48,214 nt of DNA from an uncultured Bacteroidales bacterium (GCA_900319645.1 ONPG01000016.1:1-48214), one strand, 5' to 3'. Numbered from the stretch's first letter, positions 24,646 through 33,720 are shown. Numbers and translations are program-made. The notes: generated by a model not told the origin, from the sequence alone.

Positions 24646-26973
24646 TTACAAAATCTCGATCTCGACACGGCGGTTGTTCTGGCGGCCTTCTTCGGTATCG
24701 TTGGTGTCGATCGGTTGGCTCTCGCCACGGCCTTCCGCCTGGATACGCTCGGGTGCTACACCGCGCTCAATGAGGTCGTCGCGTACGGCTTTGGCACGTC
24801 CCTCTGAGAGTTTCTGGTTCGCGGCGTCCTTACCGATATTATCCGTGTGACCGATGATACGGATTCGTACCTCCGGGTTACGCTCCAGATACATAAAGAG
24901 GTCTTGCAACGATTGCTCGGAGATAGAGAGGATACGTGTCTTGTTGGTCGCGAAGAACATATTCTTCATGATAAACACTTCGCCTTTCTTTACAGGATTG
25001 ATCTGTACGTTCATCGAGTCGCCGACAGAGTTGATCTGCATCTCCAGCGTCTCGTAACCCATTTGGGCAATATAGAGCGAATAGGTCTGTCCCTCAGCCA
25101 GTTCCTGGCGTCCTGCTCCGCTGACGGAATCAGTCATAATCGTGTAAGCAGGTTGCTCTGTGCCACGTACACGAATCTCCACGGCGGCAGGCAGTGCTGC
25201 TCCGGTCTCCTTATTAGTAACGCGTACGCGGAAGATCGGCTTGCGGTTCATGCGGATAACCACTTTGGAGGTTGCTCCCACTTGCTCCACCTCAAAATGC
25301 TCGGTGGCGTCATAATATCCGTCCGCTTTTGCTACAGAGGTGTAAACGCCCAGCGGATGTTTCTGGCGGAAGCCCTTGGGACCGATTTGTTTCTCGCGCA
25401 TAGCAATCTTGCCGTTGTTGGAAGTCGTCTCTACGAATGCCACCTGCAGCGGTTGGCCGGTTGCGGCATCGATGACGCTATACTCCGCGTAAGAAGGAGG
25501 CGGCGGCAACTGGCGTTGCTTGCGTCCCGGAACCTCGAATTGGATGGTGAACTTGGCTCCGACGAAGAGGTTGTTGAGTTTGGTGTCGCCATTCATTGCC
25601 AGCAGGGTGTTGGTACGTTGCACGAGGATGTCGTTGCCTGCAAATTCTACAGGATTAGCCTCCGGTGTGGCGTTGTTGTTCATCACACCGTATTCGGCGA
25701 AGAGGCTGACGCGGTAGTGCACATGCTCCCGTCCGAAAGGCAGACGCTGACCCGGTTTGATCTTTTGTTTTTTCTGTTTCTCGGCGTCCGGCTGTTGCTG
25801 CAACCACTCGTCCAGATCAAGACCCACTTCGGCGGCCAGGCTGAGGTCAAAGGGCTTGAAAGTCATCTTGGTGTTGGTCTGGCCGTTGATGTCGTGGATG
25901 CCCATTCCGTACGGATCCACCAAAGCCGGGTCGTTGACCACGATGTCGTATTTGCCTTTCTGGCTGTAACCCATAGGCAGGTTGTAGTGGATCTTCGCTC
26001 CCAAGAGGAAATAGTAGCGGCTGAACTGTGCTCCGAACATCACCGGCACACCGATGCCGAGCATGTTGCGAGTCTCTGTGAGATTGTCGAACCAGTAGCC
26101 ATACGACGGATACAGGGTAGCTCCTGTGGCCGGATCCGTATAGGGATAATTGGTGGTGGTACGTGTTGCCTGGAATCCATAGGCGGAGGTGGAGTTGAGG
26201 AACCGGAAGTCGAGACCTGTCTCAAAGAGGAAATGGCTGTACTCGAGGTTGTATGTGAGGTTCAGACCGGCTCCGCCGCCTCCTTTGAGTTGCTGGAAGG
26301 CGTTGGATTGGTTGAGCGTACCTGCTCCCATGTACTTGCCGTTGAACTTATCCATCATAGCCGAGTAACCGGCGCGAAGACCGAGGTTGAAATAGGAGAT
26401 CACCTCTGTGCGCGGGTTCGCCAATTCGTCCTGCTGCTTCTGCCAAGCTATGAGTTGCTGTTGCTCTTTGAGCTGTTTCTCTGTCTCACGCTTGGTAGCA
26501 GCGGCTTGACGCTCCTCTGCCTGTTTGGCTCGCTCGGCTGCGGCTTTTTCGCGTTCTGCTTGCTGTTTGGCTTGCGCCTTGGCAGCCTCTTTCTGCTTCT
26601 GCTCATTGGCTTTGGCTGCTTCGGCTTTCTTCTTGTCTGCCTCTTTCTGCTTCTGCTCGTTGGCTTTGGCTGCTTCGGCTTTCTTCTTGTCTGCCTCTTT
26701 CTGCTTCTGCTCGTTGGCTTTGGCAGCAGCGGCTTTCTTCTTCTCCGCTTCTTTCTGCTTGGCGGCAGCGGCTTTCTGTTTCTCTTTGGCGGCTTTGGCT
26801 TTTTCGGCCTCTTTCTTTTTCTTCTCCGCCTCTTTCTTCTTCTGCGCAGCCGCTTTCTGTTTGTCGGTCTGTGTTGCCGGAGCGGGTTCCGGCATAGCTA
26901 CTGCTACCACGGGTGCGCATGTCAAACTCAGCACAAGGCTGAACATCATTATGTTACGAAAAATGTTTGTCAT
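24646..26973 (-). CDS. OmpA-family outer-membrane protein with long coiled-coil
   Basis: 775 aa. Signal peptide (MMFSLVLSLTCAPVVAVA), then a Lys/Ala/Glu/Gln coiled-coil at about 35-190 containing an 18-residue repeat (KANEQKQKEADKKKAEAA, two copies and a partial third). Next comes a barrel-like region at 195-490 (YFNLGLRAGYSAMMDKFNG, LTYNLEYSHFLFETGLDFRF), a carboxypeptidase-like domain at about 495-650, and an OmpA peptidoglycan-binding domain at about 670-775 (FFATNKTRIL, IIGHTDNIGKDAANQKLSEG, RAKAVRDDL, NNRRVEIEIL). It lies 18 nt after the 883-frame surface gene, so it is cotranscribed. It probably anchors the surface cluster to the cell wall. Confidence 0.85.
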   Translation of the reverse strand: MTNIFRNIMMFSLVLSLTCAPVVAVAMPEPAPATQTDKQKAAAQKKKEAEKKKKEAEKAKAAKEKQKAAAAKQKEAEKKKAAAAKANEQKQKEADKKKAEAAKANEQKQKEADKKKAEAAKANEQKQKEAAKAQAKQQAEREKAAAERAKQAEERQAAATKRETEKQLKEQQQLIAWQKQQDELANPRTEVISYFNLGLRAGYSAMMDKFNGKYMGAGTLNQSNAFQQLKGGGGAGLNLTYNLEYSHFLFETGLDFRFLNSTSAYGFQATRTTTNYPYTDPATGATLYPSYGYWFDNLTETRNMLGIGVPVMFGAQFSRYYFLLGAKIHYNLPMGYSQKGKYDIVVNDPALVDPYGMGIHDINGQTNTKMTFKPFDLSLAAEVGLDLDEWLQQQPDAEKQKKQKIKPGQRLPFGREHVHYRVSLFAEYGVMNNNATPEANPVEFAGNDILVQRTNTLLAMNGDTKLNNLFVGAKFTIQFEVPGRKQRQLPPPPSYAEYSVIDAATGQPLQVAFVETTSNNGKIAMREKQIGPKGFRQKHPLGVYTSVAKADGYYDATEHFEVEQVGATSKVVIRMNRKPIFRVRVTNKETGAALPAAVEIRVRGTEQPAYTIMTDSVSGAGRQELAEGQTYSLYIAQMGYETLEMQINSVGDSMNVQINPVKKGEVFIMKNMFFATNKTRILSISEQSLQDLFMYLERNPEVRIRIIGHTDNIGKDAANQKLSEGRAKAVRDDLIERGVAPERIQAEGRGESQPIDTNDTEEGRQNNRRVEIEIL
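26590..26735. repeat. 54-bp in-frame tandem repeat in the OmpA gene
   Basis: Two nearly identical 54-bp units and a partial third encode KANEQKQKEADKKKAEAA. Copy number could change by slippage without breaking the frame. Confidence 0.85.
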
Positions 26974-26991
26974 AGTTGTGTCCTCCTGTGC

Positions 26992-29589
26992 TTATTTCTC
27001 GATTAAGAATTTGAAACTACGTGTCTGTTTGCCTGTTACTACGCGGAGCAGGTAGAGCCCGTTCTCCGCAGGGGTGGGGATGGTACAACCTCCGTCCGGG
27101 ATGTCGAACTTAAGGTCCTGATAGACAGCTCCGCTGGTGGTGATCCACTGGGCGTAGCACTCGATATTGGTCTCGCCGTTGTAGTTGGCATTGACGAACA
27201 CTTTGTTGCCTTTTACGGAATACGAAGCTTTGATCTCGAGTGAGTCGGTGGTGAACTCGCGTGTCTCGCTGCTGGTCACAAAACTAATCGGGCAAGTGCA
27301 ATAAGTGTAGTCGGGTTTTCCTTGCTCGTGGACGTTGAAGCATACATAGTATTCACCCTCGTTGGCAGGATTCGTCTCGTCCAGATAGAGAACAGAGGTC
27401 TCCTGGTCGGGAACGGTGTCTCCGTCGTGGAACCACACGAAATCCGTCAGTTCCTGGGTGGGGAAGGAATCGCGAAGAAGTCCGAGCACGTTGTTGTAGC
27501 GCTGGGTCAGAACCGGGATGTCGAAAGTCAATGTGAACTGCAACTGTTTGTTCAACTCGTTCTCCGGACACTCGGATCCGATATGCAGATCCAGTCCGTA
27601 GGGCGTGCGGCTCTTGGCAGAGGAAGGAATATGTATCACCAGAAGGGTGTCTCCAACGATGCTCAGGTCGCTGTTCTTGAATCCGGCTTTGGTAGCGGCT
27701 TCGTCAAAGGTGATGCTGACGTTCTCTCCGCTCAGATCCACTCGGGCCGGGTTGTCGATATAAATACGGAAATCCGCTTCGTCGCCTTCTTTGGTACAAT
27801 AGGGCATGGAGGTCCGGTTGATATCCACTTTGTAGTTGCCTATCGTGACGTGGAACGCAATACTGTCGTGGTCGCTGAAGTTGAGACATCCGTCGTCATC
27901 GCCGTTGTGGCGGTAGATGAGAACGTACGCCTTATAGGTGTCGGCGAACTCATAGGTGTGGCGTACGGAATCCATATGAGCGGCAATAGTATCATGATTG
28001 TCGCCGAAGTTCCAATAGATACTGTCGTATTCGTAGTTGAGCGTGCAACCGAAGGTGACGCCGTCGCCGCCGCCGCAAATCTTGTTGTCGCTGTCAGCGT
28101 GGTATTCCTCGCCGTTGATGGTGATAAACGCCGTGAGGTCTTTGGTCTCGCCACCAGCCGGGTAGCCGTAGCTCTCGCGTTGACCGAAACCATATACGTG
28201 AGCGATGAATCCGGAGTCGGAAACGAGCGTGTGCGTACCATTCTCCACGGCCGTGATACGTGCGTAAACGTACTCGGGATTGCCATTCAGCGGCTGGAAA
28301 TCACCAGCCAAACTCTCGCCGTCCAGACGAATACTGTTGATGTTATCGGCAGTAGTGACAATATTGATGAAGTGGTCCTTTACCTGTTGGGTCTCAAACG
28401 TACCAAAGGTAAGGGTCTTGATCTTCTGCTCAATAGGGTTGACCCAAATCAAAGACGGGTCGCCGTTGCAGTATTTCTCGTTCACTCCTTTGACCTTTGC
28501 GTGGTCGTAACGGTTACTGGTCATAAACAGATGTACCGCACTCGGGCAACTGGTCTCCACATAGTGGCTGGCGCCTTCATAGAACGGCATGCTGCTTGAT
28601 TCCGTATAGCCTGTTTTGCTATCCTTGGCACCGAAATCGAACTCGTAGAAGTGTTTGGGGTTCTTGCTGAAATCAAAGGTATAGACGGAGTCGCCATCGA
28701 TATAAACGGTAGTTCCGTCCACGAGTGCTTGCACGCGGATTTTGTCGATACGCTCCCAATATGAACCTACCGGTTGACCGTCAATCGTGGTGAGCGACGA
28801 GGTAATTGCGAAACGCTTGCCCCAATAGTTAATCGGCATAGCTTGCGAATAGATATGGTCGCGGTCCTGAATAGTAGGAATATTGGTGTGTGAGTTTCCA
28901 TTGAAAACGGCAATCTTCTTGTTGTCGCGCGCTTTGATTATAGAACCTGTGAGGTCGGCTCCGTCGCCGGACTTCTTGCCTGTCCAAACATAATACACCT
29001 GCCCTTTGCGGAGGGTATCCGAAGCAAAAGTCTGCCAAGCAGGTCTGTTGGTAGAGGTGGTTACCGAAGGGGTGATATCAACAATGACATTGTCCTCAGC
29101 TGCAACGATGGCAAAATGGCTTCCCTGCGGCGAATCGGCATGTGCGTACGGAGCATAGCATTGTATGCGGTATTCGCTTTTGAGGGATGCCGTCGGCAGA
29201 ATAGACGCTACGTCGAAGGACTTGTTTTTGTAGTTGGCTGCAATGAGCGAAATAGGTTTTTCGGAAGTAACATGCAAGGCGTGGTTGGAGGCTTTCTCCT
29301 CATCGACGTCAGTAACATAGCACGATGATTCATAGTTGTTCAAAACCAGTTTTCCGATCAAGTTGGCTGCTACAGAAACGGTGTCGTAATAGCCGGTGTA
29401 CTCGTTCTCGATAAAAACCAAGGTAGCTTCTTTGGCTGCAAACGTAAGAGACAATTCGTCATACTTGCGTTCATCGCCTCGCATGAGTGTTACCCAGAAA
29501 TCGGTACCCTCGGTACTTTGGGCAGAAAGGGTGGACGGCATCAGCATCAGCGTTGCCATCATCAGCCCTGCAAAAAGTTGTTTTTTCAT
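26992..29589 (-). CDS. Secreted IgGFc-binding/PKD protein, 865 aa, T9SS-type tail
   Basis: The start at 29589 gives a signal peptide (MKKQLFAGLMMATLMLMPS ... LSAQ). Residues 20-510 are an IgGFc_binding-like domain parallel to the 938-aa protein: STEGTDFWVTLMRGDE, FAIVAAEDNVIVDITPS, QVYYVWTGKK, KKIAVFNGNSHTNIP, DHIYSQAMPINYWGKRFAIT. A PKD-like domain carries YWNFGDNHDT. The C-terminus (NGLYLLRVVTGKQTRSFKFL) matches the type A sorting domain of the type IX secretion system. It heads the run with the OmpA and the 938-aa genes. Probably displayed on the surface; ligand unknown. Confidence 0.78.
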   Translation of the reverse strand: MKKQLFAGLMMATLMLMPSTLSAQSTEGTDFWVTLMRGDERKYDELSLTFAAKEATLVFIENEYTGYYDTVSVAANLIGKLVLNNYESSCYVTDVDEEKASNHALHVTSEKPISLIAANYKNKSFDVASILPTASLKSEYRIQCYAPYAHADSPQGSHFAIVAAEDNVIVDITPSVTTSTNRPAWQTFASDTLRKGQVYYVWTGKKSGDGADLTGSIIKARDNKKIAVFNGNSHTNIPTIQDRDHIYSQAMPINYWGKRFAITSSLTTIDGQPVGSYWERIDKIRVQALVDGTTVYIDGDSVYTFDFSKNPKHFYEFDFGAKDSKTGYTESSSMPFYEGASHYVETSCPSAVHLFMTSNRYDHAKVKGVNEKYCNGDPSLIWVNPIEQKIKTLTFGTFETQQVKDHFINIVTTADNINSIRLDGESLAGDFQPLNGNPEYVYARITAVENGTHTLVSDSGFIAHVYGFGQRESYGYPAGGETKDLTAFITINGEEYHADSDNKICGGGDGVTFGCTLNYEYDSIYWNFGDNHDTIAAHMDSVRHTYEFADTYKAYVLIYRHNGDDDGCLNFSDHDSIAFHVTIGNYKVDINRTSMPYCTKEGDEADFRIYIDNPARVDLSGENVSITFDEAATKAGFKNSDLSIVGDTLLVIHIPSSAKSRTPYGLDLHIGSECPENELNKQLQFTLTFDIPVLTQRYNNVLGLLRDSFPTQELTDFVWFHDGDTVPDQETSVLYLDETNPANEGEYYVCFNVHEQGKPDYTYCTCPISFVTSSETREFTTDSLEIKASYSVKGNKVFVNANYNGETNIECYAQWITTSGAVYQDLKFDIPDGGCTIPTPAENGLYLLRVVTGKQTRSFKFLIEK

Positions 29590-29630
29590 ATAAATAGATA
29601 TGTTAAATGAGTTGCACTTTTTTACGAGTG

Positions 29631-29666
29631 CAAAGGTACACAAATTTTCTCGCGTGCGCGTGCAAT
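29631..29666 (-). promoter_or_regulatory. Promoter of the surface cluster
   Basis: Minus strand TACCTTTG (29631-29638). An upstream ATTG (29663-29666) has a longer spacer (24 nt), so only the -7 box is convincing. Confidence 0.5.
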
Positions 29667-29697
29667 AAATAACGGAAAATGTGTAAAAATTGACGGA

Positions 29698-31530
29698 TTA
29701 GTTTAGTTTTTGTCCGAGAGGTGTATAAATTGTCTGATTTCGTATAATAATCAGTTTCCCCTCCTTGAAAATCTTGCGAACATTCGTCTCAGAAGTGCTT
29801 TCCGGCAGGCCTGTGGTTGTACCGTCGTTATACGGGTCTCCGTAGCTCTGCGTGAGCGAACGGAAGTCCACTTGCACACCTTGCTTCTCTCCCCAGATAT
29901 ACTCCACGAGCTCCGGGTAGTCGATGAACGGATTGCGGTTGCCCTGGATCTTGTTGACTTCAACCGCACGTGTTTTCTCCTTCTCGCTGACGGGGTCAAG
30001 ACGATGCCAATCGACAAGCAGGTCACGCAACCAGGGACGGAACTCCTGCCATCCGCTGTTGGTCATGGCTACGCCCGGTTCACCGGATGCAACCCATACC
30101 AGCGAATCGCCATAGCAAGCGGCGATATAGAAATAAGCGCGGGCAAAATCGCCTTTGTATTCGTCAGCAGGACAGAACACGCGTGTCAGACCGTACGCCT
30201 CTCCGCTTCCGGTGACAAACGAGCCGTTGTTGAACGTGCTGTCAGCGGGAATACCCGGCGCGTGGTTGGATTTGCTGCGGTTGGCGGAGTAATCACCCGG
30301 CACAAGATGATACAAGTCGCAATAAGCGGGATTGACATCACCTCCCCACCACGATTTGGGCAGCATGTGCTCGATGTCGAAATCCGCTACGCTGGCGGTG
30401 GGTTTGTCGGGATTGAAATAGCGGATGTTGTTGGAGTACATGTCCAGCACTTGGTTGGTATTGGTATCGCGGTCGGTATAGAAAAACGCGTCCCATGTTT
30501 TCTGTGAACCGCTTCCGTAGCGGTAACGGATACCGCGGCAGATGATAGCCCCCAGATGGTTCTTGAGGGTCGAGTCGGTAGTGTTCTGTGCGTATTTATA
30601 GTAGTCGCCCGGCATCGGACCGAAGACCATTCCGGTGGTGTCCAGTGTGAACGTGCTGCTGCCTGATCCGGGAGGTACAACCGTGAGGGAGATAGGCAGT
30701 TCGCGTGTCCGCTCAATGCCGTCCAGGCCTGTCGCTTTCGTCGTGAGCACGTCCTCGACATAGAAGGCTTTGGTCACTTCCGGATAGCTGAGGCTATAGT
30801 AAATACCCACTTCGCCTCCTTCGGCTGGCAAGGTAGTCTCAGTGAGCATGAATTTGGTACCTGTTTTGAGCGAAAGTGTGATGTTTCCCACTACGTTTCG
30901 TCCTGTGAGGTTGAGGTTGAGCACGTCCTCCATCGGCTCGTCGGGGCTTACCCATTTGGCGCCTCCGAAATCCATCTTGGAGTACTGCGTTTCCACGCAC
31001 GCCTTGGTCGGGTGGGGATCCTCCGCCTCGAACTCTATTTTCTGTACATACCAGCGGTTTTTGTTATCTACATTGGAGGAAATATGAATGGAATCAACCG
31101 ATTTGTTCAGTTCGATTGTATAAGGGTAGATATCCGTTTTGTGGTTGGTTTTCCAGTCGAAATACTGTTCGTAGATGACCAGCCCGCGCGTATAGGTCTT
31201 GGTGGACGTGGTGTCGTCTTTAGTGGCGTAAGCCGCTGCATAGACGGTCATAGTGGTGATATGATAGTTGTCGTCCAGCCCTATGGTGATGTCTCCTCCT
31301 ATTGTTGCAGTTCCTCCTTTGATTCCATAACCCTCCTTCGCACGATAGATCTTATCAGCGTAACGGATATCTTCCACACAGTTGGCGGTGGCGCTAAGCA
31401 CTATACTGCTCAGCGCAGTGGTCGGGCTGCTGGAGTCCGCGTTGCTACTGTTGAAAACAATGGTGTATTTCTCCGCAGCAAGGCTGATAGAGAAAAGGGT
31501 GGTGAGAAAAAAAAGGAATGTTTTTCGCAT
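29698..31530 (-). CDS. Secreted endonuclease I-family nuclease
   Basis: 610 aa with signal peptide (MRKTFLFFLTTLFSISLAA). Residues 20-330 are strand-rich carbohydrate-binding- or Ig-like regions; the C-terminal half is an endonuclease I (EndA/Vvn) domain: DFDIEHMLPKSWWGGD (catalytic His in EHMLP), YCDLYHLVPGDYSANRSKSN (metal-site Asn), VEVNKIQGNRNPFIDYPELV. The start at 31530 is chosen because the upstream extension runs into repeat DNA. It ends in a short tail (KLIIIRNQTIYTPLGQKLN) similar to the 938-aa protein, a likely export signal. It may degrade extracellular DNA for nutrients. Follows pssA on the same strand. Confidence 0.85.
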   Translation of the reverse strand: MRKTFLFFLTTLFSISLAAEKYTIVFNSSNADSSSPTTALSSIVLSATANCVEDIRYADKIYRAKEGYGIKGGTATIGGDITIGLDDNYHITTMTVYAAAYATKDDTTSTKTYTRGLVIYEQYFDWKTNHKTDIYPYTIELNKSVDSIHISSNVDNKNRWYVQKIEFEAEDPHPTKACVETQYSKMDFGGAKWVSPDEPMEDVLNLNLTGRNVVGNITLSLKTGTKFMLTETTLPAEGGEVGIYYSLSYPEVTKAFYVEDVLTTKATGLDGIERTRELPISLTVVPPGSGSSTFTLDTTGMVFGPMPGDYYKYAQNTTDSTLKNHLGAIICRGIRYRYGSGSQKTWDAFFYTDRDTNTNQVLDMYSNNIRYFNPDKPTASVADFDIEHMLPKSWWGGDVNPAYCDLYHLVPGDYSANRSKSNHAPGIPADSTFNNGSFVTGSGEAYGLTRVFCPADEYKGDFARAYFYIAACYGDSLVWVASGEPGVAMTNSGWQEFRPWLRDLLVDWHRLDPVSEKEKTRAVEVNKIQGNRNPFIDYPELVEYIWGEKQGVQVDFRSLTQSYGDPYNDGTTTGLPESTSETNVRKIFKEGKLIIIRNQTIYTPLGQKLN

Positions 31531-31544
31531 GGTTGTATGGATTT

Positions 31545-31605
31545 GAATCTTAATAATCGTACACTTTTGGGAGTGGCGTGAGAGTGGCGCGAGAGTGGCT
31601 GATTG
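31545..31605. repeat. Word tract GAGAGTGGCGC and shared flank
   Basis: Three copies of GAGTGGCG(T/C)GA-like words preceded by CTTAATAATCGTACAC. It is the inverted counterpart of 18090-18140. Confidence 0.8.
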
Positions 31606-31622
31606 ACTCGATTTTACACTCG

Positions 31623-32336
31623 TTATGCGTCTTTGCGTCCCGCAGCCACAAAAAGCAGCAGATTGAGTGCTACGTACCATACGATACAAGCCGTTCCGCT
31701 GAAGAGTGCGAACGCAACGTGTCCCGTGGTAACGGCTTTTGCCACGCAGAAACCGATGAGAACGACACAGCCGAGAAGGAAACAGATGATCACCAGTTTG
31801 TCACGCCGGAACCCCTTGAAACTGAAGAACGGTATTTCTGCGTTCAGAAGGTAGCAACTGAGCAGCGAAACAGCCAGCAAAGCCCAAGCCATCCAGTCGT
31901 AGGCCAGCATGGCGTACGGCATACAGCAGATGCCTCCCCAGAAAATCGCGTTGGCAGGCGTAGCCAGACCGATAAAACTGTCGTGCTGGCGCTCATCCAC
32001 GTTGAATTTGGCTAAACGTAGTGCCGAGAACGCTGCGATGAGCAGAGCGATAAGTGCCCACCATCCGAGTATAGGACGCAGGTAGCAGAAGAGCATCATA
32101 GCCGGAGCCAGACCGAAAGTGATGTCGTCCGCCAGCGAATCAAGCTGCACGCCAATAGGACTTGGCGCCTTTAGAAGACGGGCACTCAGACCGTCGAAGA
32201 AATCGAAGAAAGCACCTGCCAGAATAAACACGAAAGCTGCGATGAAGGCACCCTGGGTAGCCAGAAAAACAGCGATGCTGCCGCAAATCAAGTTGCAGCT
32301 TGTGATGGCATCCGGAATAATTCGTCTTAATTGCAT
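31623..32336 (-). CDS. pssA: CDP-diacylglycerol-serine O-phosphatidyltransferase
   Basis: A 237-aa membrane enzyme making phosphatidylserine from CDP-diacylglycerol and serine. The CDP-alcohol phosphotransferase motif D-G-x2-A-R-x8-G-x3-D-x3-D is visible as FDGLSARLLKAPSPIGVQLD followed by SLADD (about residues 48-72). About seven to eight membrane helices follow, including ALRLAKFNVDERQ, which is typical of the Bacteroidota/Gram-positive type. It starts 3 nt after the stop of the transporter gene and is thus cotranscribed. Confidence 0.93.
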   Translation of the reverse strand: MQLRRIIPDAITSCNLICGSIAVFLATQGAFIAAFVFILAGAFFDFFDGLSARLLKAPSPIGVQLDSLADDITFGLAPAMMLFCYLRPILGWWALIALLIAAFSALRLAKFNVDERQHDSFIGLATPANAIFWGGICCMPYAMLAYDWMAWALLAVSLLSCYLLNAEIPFFSFKGFRRDKLVIICFLLGCVVLIGFCVAKAVTTGHVAFALFSGTACIVWYVALNLLLFVAAGRKDA

Positions 32337-32339
32337 GTT

Positions 32340-33701
32340 TTAGTTGTTTTGGGTCTCTTCTCCCTCCTTAGTGGGTAGGGTCGGGGAGAGGTTTCTATAG
32401 ACAAAATATGTGACGATGAAAGTGGTGAGACTGCAGGCATTTGCAATCCAGAAGAAAGCCGTGTAGCCGACCGCCATCTCTATGGCTCCTGCCACAAATC
32501 CCGGAATCATCATACTCAACGCCATGAACGCCGTGCAGATAGCGTAGTGCGAAGTCTTGTACGGACCTTCCGAGAAATGCATCATATACATCATATAGGC
32601 GGTGAAACCAAAGCCGTAGCCGAAATTCTCGAAACTGATGGCAGAGCCGATGAGCCATAGCGATTCGGGCTGCGCCATGCTGAGCCACACATATACAAAA
32701 CTCGGCAAGGTCAGCGCAGCCGCCATGAGCCATAGCGAGCGTTTGAGTCCGCGGCGCGAGATATAGATACCGCCCAGAATACCGCCCGCCAGCAGGCAGA
32801 TGACACCGATAGTGCCGTAGAGCAGACCTACGGTCTCGGTGCTCAGCCCCAGTCCTCCGCCGATAAACTGTCCGTCGCGGAGCAACGTCTCGCGGCTGTC
32901 CACCAGGAACGGCATGCACAGTTTGACCAGAAATCCTTCGCTCAGCCGGTAGAGCAGCATGAACGCAATCGCCAGCCATACACCGGGTTTTGTGAAGAAA
33001 GTGGCGAAGGCTTCGCCCAGTTCGTGCCAGACCTCTTTGCCTTGCACGTTACGTGGCTGATCCTCTGCGGGTTTGGGCAGCAGGAAGATGTGATAGAGCG
33101 TAACGCAGAGCAGAATCACCGTAGCCACTCCCAGCGTTACGCGCCATGAGAGGGGTATATTGCCCGTCGTTTCCTCTATGCGGCCGGCTATATAGACCAG
33201 CACGCCCTGGCTGAACACCGCTGCGATGCGGTAGAAAGTGGAGCGGATTCCGATGAAAGCCGCCTGGCTCTTTCCGTCATGCGCAAGCATATAGAAACCA
33301 TCGGCGGCTATGTCGTGCGTGGCGGAAGCAAAGGCGGTGATGATAAACAGCACAAGTGTCCATCGGAATGTGCCGACGGATGTAGCTTTGGCTGCAATCG
33401 TTTGGGAATCAGGGCTCGGCAGCGTCACAATCAACAGGACGCACAGGGCGGTCATCAGCGCTTGCATTGCCACTACCCACCACCGTTTCGTGCGGATGAT
33501 ATCCACAAACGGGCTCCACAGGCCTTTCAGGAACCACGGGAAATAGAGCAGGGTGGTGAAGAACGCCAGTTGGTCGTTCGGCACACCCATCTTGGCAAAC
33601 AGCATCACAGAGATACTATTCACCAGAAAATACGGGATTCCTTCGGTAAAATACAGAGTGGGCACCCACGCCCAGGGCGATATGTTCTTAATCTCTTTCA
33701 C
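32340..33701 (-). CDS. AmpG-like major facilitator transporter
   Basis: 453 aa with twelve probable helices. The N-terminus (SPWAWVPTLYFTEGIPYFLV) and DIAADGFYMLAHDGKSQAAF resemble AmpG-type permeases that import muropeptides for cell-wall recycling; substrate assignment is inference. The last 15 residues (NLSPTLPTKEGEETQNN) are encoded by a GC-rich dispersed element also present in cstA, so the C-terminus seems to have been replaced or extended by that element. Upstream there is a stem-loop at 33721-33760 separating it from the PpiD-like gene. Confidence 0.8.
   Translation of the reverse strand: MKEIKNISPWAWVPTLYFTEGIPYFLVNSISVMLFAKMGVPNDQLAFFTTLLYFPWFLKGLWSPFVDIIRTKRWWVVAMQALMTALCVLLIVTLPSPDSQTIAAKATSVGTFRWTLVLFIITAFASATHDIAADGFYMLAHDGKSQAAFIGIRSTFYRIAAVFSQGVLVYIAGRIEETTGNIPLSWRVTLGVATVILLCVTLYHIFLLPKPAEDQPRNVQGKEVWHELGEAFATFFTKPGVWLAIAFMLLYRLSEGFLVKLCMPFLVDSRETLLRDGQFIGGGLGLSTETVGLLYGTIGVICLLAGGILGGIYISRRGLKRSLWLMAAALTLPSFVYVWLSMAQPESLWLIGSAISFENFGYGFGFTAYMMYMMHFSEGPYKTSHYAICTAFMALSMMIPGFVAGAIEMAVGYTAFFWIANACSLTTFIVTYFVYRNLSPTLPTKEGEETQNN
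32358..32393. repeat. GC-rich dispersed element at the 3' end of the transporter gene
   Basis: CTCCCTCCTTAGTGGGTAGG...GGGGAGAGG, related to 19078-19112. In frame it gives L-S-P-T-L-P-T-K-E-G-E. Confidence 0.75.
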
Positions 33702-33720
33702 GTTATAGTTTTCTTAACCT

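Noticed and set aside
24847-27006. 719-codon open frame antisense to the OmpA gene
   Set aside because: The minus strand encodes an evident OmpA protein with signal peptide and conserved motifs. The antisense frame is open because of codon bias and the repeated coiled-coil codons; its product is Leu/Phe low complexity.
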